Shown here: positions 59,217-64,000 of the stretch, piece by piece
Position numbering within the stretch: the stretch's first letter is position 1
Layout of the letters: every line of letters starts with the position of its first letter
Assembly (NCBI RefSeq): GCF_022179285.1
Contig: NZ_BPQO01000002.1
Location: forward strand, 1-64,000
Direction: 5' to 3'
Origin: Methylobacterium hispanicum
GTDB lineage: Bacteria > Pseudomonadota > Alphaproteobacteria > Rhizobiales > Beijerinckiaceae
Length of the DNA stretch: 64,000 bases
Notes under the pieces: generated by a model
What the model was told of the DNA's origin: nothing
The model's input: only the letters and a program-made list of their open reading frames with translations
Database searches by the model: none
Program-made: the position numbers and the translations under genes

Positions 59217-60275
59217 ATGTCCGCGCGCGCGACGTCAGGCAGAGGCGGAGGCGGAGGCGGGGCGGCCTGGGGCGGCTTCGCGCGGCTTCTCGTCGGCACG
59301 ATCGCGGTGGTGGCGCTCGGCTATCTCGCGCTCGCCTACGCGGTCGATCCCTACGACAGCGGGCGCTCGGGCCTGTTCTCGGTGGGCGCGGTGCGCCCGC
59401 AGGGACCGCGCACCGCCGCGGCCGTCCGCGGGCGCGACCCGGCCTTCAGCGGCGCCGTCATCGGCAATTCGCACATCCAGCTGATCGAGCCGGAGCGGCT
59501 GACGCGGCTCACCCGTATCCCCTTCGTGCAGCTCGCGATTCCCGCGACCGGCCCCGGCGAGCAACTCAGGGTCCTCGACTGGTTCCTGAGCCATCACCCC
59601 GCGCCCGAGGCGATCGTGCTGGCGCCCGACGATTTCTGGTGCACCGACGATCCACGCCTTGCCAACGACAAGCCCTTCCCGTTCTGGCTCTTCGCCCGCG
59701 ACCTGCCGGACTACCTGCGCGGCCTGATGCGCTACGCCGTCGCCCAGGAGGTCGTGGGCCGCATCGGCTGGCTCCTGAAGACGCGGCGGCCGCTCGCGCG
59801 CGCCGACGGGTGGTGGGACTACGAGCCGGACTACCTCGGTCTCGGCTACGGCCGCGCCCCGGAGCCCGGTCCAGGTCGAGACCCGAAGCGCGCATCCGAT
59901 CGCGAGCGGCCGGTCCCCGACACGCCGGATCCGGGCCGGGCCGGCCCCTTCCCGGCGGCCGAGGGCCTGCGCGCGGCGCTCGCGCGGGTGCCCGCGCGGA
60001 CAGCCGTGGTCGCGGTGCGGCCGCCCGTATACCACGCGGCCCTGCCGCGTTCCGGCAGCCCGCGCGCGGCGGCCGAAGCCGCCTGCGCGGCGGCGATCGA
60101 CGGGGCGTTGGCCACCCATCCGCTGAGCGCCGTCCTCGACTGGCGCCGGGACGGCGCGGCGGCCCGGGACGGGGACCTGTTCTTCGACCGGTCGCACTAC
60201 CGCCACCCGCTCGCCCGACGCGTCGCGGAGGACATCGCCGCCGCGATCGTCCGTCTGCGCCCCCCGAAGGAGTAG
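59217..60275 (+). CDS. SGNH-like (AlgJ/AlgX-type) partner of the MBOAT transferase
   Basis: A 352-residue protein with one N-terminal transmembrane segment (LLVGTIAVVALGYLALAYAV) and a periplasmic SGNH-like domain: block I AVIGNSHIQLIEPERL, LAPDDFW and the C-terminal Asp/His pair in DRSHYRHPLARR. Starts 3 bp after the MBOAT stop. It should transfer the acetyl group delivered by the MBOAT protein to a polymer; the acceptor is unknown. Confidence 0.8.
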   Translation: MSARATSGRGGGGGGAAWGGFARLLVGTIAVVALGYLALAYAVDPYDSGRSGLFSVGAVRPQGPRTAAAVRGRDPAFSGAVIGNSHIQLIEPERLTRLTRIPFVQLAIPATGPGEQLRVLDWFLSHHPAPEAIVLAPDDFWCTDDPRLANDKPFPFWLFARDLPDYLRGLMRYAVAQEVVGRIGWLLKTRRPLARADGWWDYEPDYLGLGYGRAPEPGPGRDPKRASDRERPVPDTPDPGRAGPFPAAEGLRAALARVPARTAVVAVRPPVYHAALPRSGSPRAAAEAACAAAIDGALATHPLSAVLDWRRDGAAARDGDLFFDRSHYRHPLARRVAEDIAAAIVRLRPPKE

Positions 60276-60425
60276 TGGACCGTGACCTCGAAGCCGCAGG
60301 CGCGCGAACCCGTGACATCCGGGCCCGAACCTTGCGTTGCGGTCCGTTGTAGCAGCAAAGCGCCTCGACTATACGGCTCGGGACATCGCCGCCGGCAGGC
60401 CGCACGCAGAATGTGAGGGCGAGAC

Positions 60426-60845
60426 ATGGCGAAGGTGACGCTGGAGGACGGCTATGTTCCGTCCGACGACGAGCCCTTCATGAACGACCGGCAGCGCGAG
60501 TATTTCCGGCGCAAGCTGCTGAGCTGGAAGAGCGACATCCTGCGCGAGGCGCAGGATACGCTGGCCGCCCTCCAGAGCGAGAACGAGAACCACCCCGACA
60601 TCGCCGACCGCGCCTCCTCCGAGACCGACCGGTCGATCGAGCTGCGCGCCCGCGACCGCCAGCGCAAGCTCACCGGCAAGATCGATGCCGCGCTCGCCCG
60701 GATCGAGGACGGCTCCTACGGCTACTGCGAGGAGACCGGCGAGCCGATCTCGTTGAAGCGCCTCGACGCGCGGCCCATCGCCACCCTGTCGCTGGAGGCG
60801 CAGGAGCGCCACGAGCGCCGCGAGCGGGTCTACCGCGACGACTGA
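60426..60845 (+). CDS. dksA: DksA transcription factor with degenerate zinc finger
   Basis: A 139-residue DksA: coiled-coil N-terminal half with the conserved aspartates near the tip (ENHPDIADRASSETDRSIEL) and C-terminal region (RIEDGSYGYCEETGEPISLK, RLDARPIATLSLEAQERHER). Of the four zinc-finger cysteines only one remains, as known for many alphaproteobacterial DksA proteins. DksA binds RNA polymerase and works with ppGpp. Ribosome-binding AGGGCGAG before ATG 60426. Confidence 0.92.
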   Translation: MAKVTLEDGYVPSDDEPFMNDRQREYFRRKLLSWKSDILREAQDTLAALQSENENHPDIADRASSETDRSIELRARDRQRKLTGKIDAALARIEDGSYGYCEETGEPISLKRLDARPIATLSLEAQERHERRERVYRDD

Positions 60846-60896
60846 TCGGGCGGACGGGCCGCGGGCGCGAAGGCGCGCGCGGAACGCGCCGACCGG

Positions 60897-61542
60897 ATGC
60901 ACGTCCCCTTCCTGCGCGGCGCCTCGCACCCGCAGCAATACGTCGAGCGGGCGCCGGCCTGGGGCCGCGCCGCCATCGGCATCGCCGACCGCAACACCAT
61001 GGCCGGGCTGATCCGGGGCGGCGCGACGGCTTCGAGGCGGTCGCCTGGCCGACGGACCGGGCGGCCTACGGCCGGCACTGCCGCCTGTTCTCATCGGGTA
61101 GATCCTGATCGTGCCGCCGCCCGAGGGCGGGATCGAGCCGCCAGCGACCATTCTCGGCCGCCTCGCGCGGCTCGCCGCGGTGACCCTGGACGGAACACCC
61201 GCCCCGGCGGGAGGGGCCTCGCGCCGACGTGCCATCGGCCGGGTACCGTCGGGGGCGCGGTCTTCCTGATGCTGGAGGACGAGACCGGCATCGCCGGGGT
61301 CGTCGTCCGGAGGTCGGTCTTTGAAGGTCCATCGCCGCGTCGCGATGACCGCCCGGTTGCCGGCCGTGCCGGGCCGTGTGAAGCGGGCGGGCGCGGCGGC
61401 CCACCGGATAGCCGGGCGGGTCCGCGATCTCGCCGGCGAGCTGCGCCGACTTCGCGAGGGCGGCGTGCGCCTCGATCCCGGGACGAACGATCTCGGCGCG
61501 GACGCCGACCCGAGCACCTTCCGCAACTGCGCTCATCGCTGA
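60897..61542 (+). pseudogene. dnaE2: decayed dnaE2 (error-prone DNA polymerase III alpha)
   Basis: Three pieces in order but in different frames. From 60897 the PHP-domain start VPFLRGASHPQQYVERAPAW, then AAIGIADRNTMAGLIRGG. About 60 residues are deleted, then DGFEAVAWPTDRAAYGRHCR in another frame near 61020. From 61230 a C-terminal OB-fold piece GAVFLMLEDETGIAGVVVRR SVFE appears, then another frame from 61320 (RRVAMTARLPAVPGRVKRAG, AAAHRIAGRVRDL). More than 900 residues of polymerase are missing, so the gene is dead. In Methylobacterium-type genomes dnaE2 works with imuA/imuB in SOS mutagenesis. Confidence 0.75.
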
Positions 61543-61635
61543 CGGCGGGCGGTCGTCCGGGCGGCAGGTCCAGTCCGCCCGGATCTCGGCGCGTCCGGGG
61601 CGGCGGGATCGCCCCGGACGCGCGTCCCGCTGCGC

Positions 61636-62985
61636 TCAGCCCCGCGTCGGCTCGGCCGCGCCGGCATCGGGCAGGCCGAGCGAGAGCGTGTCGGCCGCGG
61701 GTTCCGTCCCGCGCGCCTCGGGGTCCACCTCGCCCTGCCACGTGGCGACCGCCGCGGTGGCGAGGCCGTTGCCGAGCACGTTCGTGACGGTGCGGCCCAT
61801 GTCGAGGATCTGGTCGATACCCATGATCAGCAGGATGCCCGCGGCCGGCAGGCCGAACATCGGCACGGTTGCGGCCACCACGACCAGGGAGGCGCGCGGC
61901 ACGCCCGCGATGCCCTTGCTCGTCACCATCATCACGAGGAGCATGGTCACCTGCTCGGCGAAGCCCATCGGGATGCCGAAGGCCTGGGCGATGAACAGGG
62001 CGGCCATGGCCTGGTACATCATCGAGCCGTCGAGGTTGAACGAGTAGCCGAGCGGCAGCACGAAGCCCGTCACCCGCGGGCGCACGCCGAAGCGCTCGAG
62101 CACCTCCACGGTCCGCGGGAAGGCGGCCTCGCTGCTGGCCGTCGAGAAGGCCAGGATCATCGGCGCGCGCAGGAGGCGCAGCAGGCGCACCACGCCGCGT
62201 CCCAGCACCGCCCAGCCGGCGCCGATCAGCACCAGCCAGAGCACGGCGAGGCCCGCGTAGAAGCTCGCGATGAACTTGCCGTAATCGACGAGGACGCCGA
62301 GGCCCTGGACGGTGACCACCGCGGCGATCGCCGCGAAGACGGCGACCGGCGCCAGCCGCATCACCGCGTCCGTGACCTTGAACATCACACGGGCGAGACC
62401 CTCCAGCAGCGCCACCATCGGCTCGCCGTAGCGCCGGTCGATCGTGCTGAGGCCGAAGCCGAAGAAGATCGAGAAGACGAGGATCTGCAGCACCTCGTTG
62501 CCGGCCATGGCCGAGACGATGCTGGTCGGAAAGACGTGGGTGAGGAAGTCCCGCAGGTTCAGCGAGGCGGCCTTCAGGCCGGTCTGCGCGCCGGCATCCG
62601 GCAGCGGCAGGGCGAGGCCGGCGCCCGGCTGGAACAGGTTCGCGGTGATCAGACCGAGGGTCAGCGAGACGACCGAGGCGGTGAGGAACCAGCCCATGGC
62701 GAGGGCCGCCACGCGGCCGACCGAGCGGGCGTCCCCGAAGCTCGCGATGCCGGCGACGATCGTGGCGAAGACCAGCGGCGCGATGATCATCTTGATCAGG
62801 CGCAGGAAGATGTCGGTGACCAGGGTGAAATGGGCGGCGAGGGCCTTCGCCTCCTCGGGTCCGGCCGCCTGCCCGTGCAGGACGGCGCCGACCAGGATGC
62901 CGAGCAGCAGCCCGATCCCCGTATAGAGGGTGAGCCGGCCGGATCTCGACCGCTCGGAATCCTGTGCTGTATCGGCGTGCGTCAT
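61636..62985 (-). CDS. dicarboxylate/amino acid:cation symporter (DctA/GltP family)
   Basis: About 449 residues, DAACS family. Visible motifs: IFLRLIKMIIAPLVFATIVA, the serine-rich hairpin ASTASSEAAFPRT, the NMDGT-like YSFNLDGSMMYQAMAALFIA, and TM8 MGRTVTNVLGNGLATAAVAT with the substrate-carboxylate Arg. It takes up C4-dicarboxylates or acidic amino acids with H+ or Na+. Start ATG 62985 (GGGAGG upstream) instead of 63051. It follows aspA in the same direction by 84 bp, so aspartate is a likely substrate. Confidence 0.88.
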   Translation of the reverse strand: MTHADTAQDSERSRSGRLTLYTGIGLLLGILVGAVLHGQAAGPEEAKALAAHFTLVTDIFLRLIKMIIAPLVFATIVAGIASFGDARSVGRVAALAMGWFLTASVVSLTLGLITANLFQPGAGLALPLPDAGAQTGLKAASLNLRDFLTHVFPTSIVSAMAGNEVLQILVFSIFFGFGLSTIDRRYGEPMVALLEGLARVMFKVTDAVMRLAPVAVFAAIAAVVTVQGLGVLVDYGKFIASFYAGLAVLWLVLIGAGWAVLGRGVVRLLRLLRAPMILAFSTASSEAAFPRTVEVLERFGVRPRVTGFVLPLGYSFNLDGSMMYQAMAALFIAQAFGIPMGFAEQVTMLLVMMVTSKGIAGVPRASLVVVAATVPMFGLPAAGILLIMGIDQILDMGRTVTNVLGNGLATAAVATWQGEVDPEARGTEPAADTLSLGLPDAGAAEPTRG

Positions 62986-63069
62986 CGTTCGTCCTCCCGT
63001 TGCGTGGTGCTGGATTGAAGGGCGGGATCCGGCCGCTGGCGTCGCGGACACGGATCCCGGGATGGTCGG

Positions 63070-64000
63070 TCAGGCCGCCGCGATGGCCTGGGCGATGGCC
63101 GGATCCAGGGCCTGCGGACGCGTCAGCCGGTCGGGCTGGAGCACCGCGTCGAGCTGCTCGCGTGCCATCAGGCCCTTCTCGAGCACCAGTTCGTAGACGC
63201 CGCGACCGGTCGCGTGCGCCTCCAGGGCGACGGCGGTGGCGTTGCGGTAGCCGATATAGGGATTGAGCGCGGTCACGATCCCGATCGACTGCTCGACGCC
63301 GGCGCGCAGCCGCTCGCGGTTGGCCGTGATGCCCCGCACGCAGTGCCGGTCGAGGGTGCGGCAGGCCGCCTCGAGATGTGCGAAGCTGCGGAACAGGCTG
63401 TAGGCGATCACCGGCTCGAAGGCGTTGAGCTGGAGCTGGCCGGCCTCGGCCGCGAAGCTGATCGTGACGTCGTTGCCGATCACCTCGAAGGCCACTTGGT
63501 TCACCACCTCGGGGATCACCGGGTTGACCTTGCCGGGCATGATCGAGGAGCCGGCCTGCCGGGCCGGCAGGTTGATCTCGCCGAAGCCCGCGCGCGGGCC
63601 GCTGGAGAGCAGGCGCAGGTCGTTGCAGGTCTTGGAGAGCTTCACGGCCACCCGCTTCAGCACGCCTGAGACCTGCACGAAGGCGCCGCAATCCTGGGTC
63701 GCCTCGACCAGATCCTCAGCCGTAACGAGCGGGATGCCGGTGATCTCCGCGAGCCGTTCGCGCACCAGCGCCGCGTAGAGCGGGTGCGCGGTGATGCCGG
63801 TGCCGATGGCGGTCGCGCCCATGTTGATCTCGCGGATCAGCAACTCGGCCTCGCCGAGCCGCGCCTCGTCCTCGGCAAGCATGCGCGCGTAGGTGCCGAA
63901 TTCCTGGCCGAGCGTCATCGGCACCGCGTCCTGCAGCTGGGTGCGGCCCATCTTGAGCACGTCGGCGAATTCGGCGGCCTTCCCCGCGAAGCTGCCGCGC
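63070..64000 (-). CDS. aspA: aspartate ammonia-lyase (partial at window edge)
   Basis: The C-terminal 310 residues; the reading frame is open to 64000, so the N-terminus is outside. Fumarase/aspartase superfamily signature: [20 protein letters not shown], with [36 protein letters not shown] and [20 protein letters not shown]. Aspartase converts aspartate to fumarate and ammonia. The residues before the signature ([18 protein letters not shown]) fit aspartase better than class II fumarase. Upstream of the symporter gene in one operon. Confidence 0.9.
   Translation of the reverse strand, partial: RGSFAGKAAEFADVLKMGRTQLQDAVPMTLGQEFGTYARMLAEDEARLGEAELLIREINMGATAIGTGITAHPLYAALVRERLAEITGIPLVTAEDLVEATQDCGAFVQVSGVLKRVAVKLSKTCNDLRLLSSGPRAGFGEINLPARQAGSSIMPGKVNPVIPEVVNQVAFEVIGNDVTISFAAEAGQLQLNAFEPVIAYSLFRSFAHLEAACRTLDRHCVRGITANRERLRAGVEQSIGIVTALNPYIGYRNATAVALEAHATGRGVYELVLEKGLMAREQLDAVLQPDRLTRPQALDPAIAQAIAAA

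Noticed and set aside
57974..60352. A 792-codon frame across the MBOAT and SGNH-like genes
   Set aside because: Arg-rich shadow frame; the genuine genes are in the other frames with clear motifs.
61091..63691. An 866-codon minus-strand frame across the dnaE2 remnant, symporter and aspartase
   Set aside because: It overlaps two recognisable genes in other frames and shows only low-complexity sequence.

Overview
The window looks like a high-GC Hyphomicrobiales (alphaproteobacterial) chromosome, most likely Methylobacterium or a close relative. This is inferred from gene content (FliX, a sigma-54-type flagellar hierarchy, a DUF4394/ECF sigma/RskA cassette, a DksA with a degenerate zinc finger, dnaE2 remnants, several RTX proteins with the same C-terminus) and from very high GC; no 16S gene is present.

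Layout. 1-43 kb is a patchwork accessory region. It opens with two 5'-truncated genes in tandem (flagellin C-terminus, RND adaptor) and an intact heavy-metal RND permease. A giant RTX nuclease and an RTX 5'-nucleotidase follow on opposite strands, flanking small basic proteins and a candidate sRNA. Then come a DUF4394/ECF sigma/anti-sigma operon, a second small lysine-tailed protein beside another short terminated transcript candidate, signalling genes (PAS-GGDEF-EAL, MCP, MHYT-like GGDEF), a small trimeric-autotransporter-like protein, a TadE/TadG pair, a TetR/SDR divergent pair, DUF2147, a membrane adenylate cyclase, a Tat-type alpha/beta hydrolase, an AraC regulator and a PGRS-like RTX protein. 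Short dispersed repeats, a 192-bp element with perfect terminal inverted repeats, an integrase remnant and frameshifted gene pieces lie between them. The region ends at a large tyrosine recombinase beside tRNA-Gln (43.2 kb), a plausible island boundary.

43.3-64 kb is mostly core-like: an SDR, prfC, a BLUF photoreceptor followed by a single-domain response regulator, the hook block flgE-flgK-flgL, small secreted proteins, the opposite-strand flgI-flgJ-flgN-like operon divergent from fliX, an EamA transporter, an MBOAT O-acetyltransferase with its SGNH-like partner, dksA, a decayed dnaE2, and an aspA-dctA-type operon that runs off the right edge.

How the genes may work together. flgE and flgI each have a near-consensus sigma-54 promoter and an upstream palindrome CCCGGCA-N5-TGCCGGG, resembling the FlbD/ftr control known in Caulobacter, with fliX between them. 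The secreted nuclease and 5'-nucleotidase could together release phosphate and nucleosides from extracellular DNA. AspA plus a DAACS carrier fits aspartate/dicarboxylate use. The BLUF/response-regulator pair next to the hook genes suggests, but does not prove, light input to motility. The least explained items are the two lysine-tailed small proteins, each read divergently from a short hairpin-plus-terminator unit.
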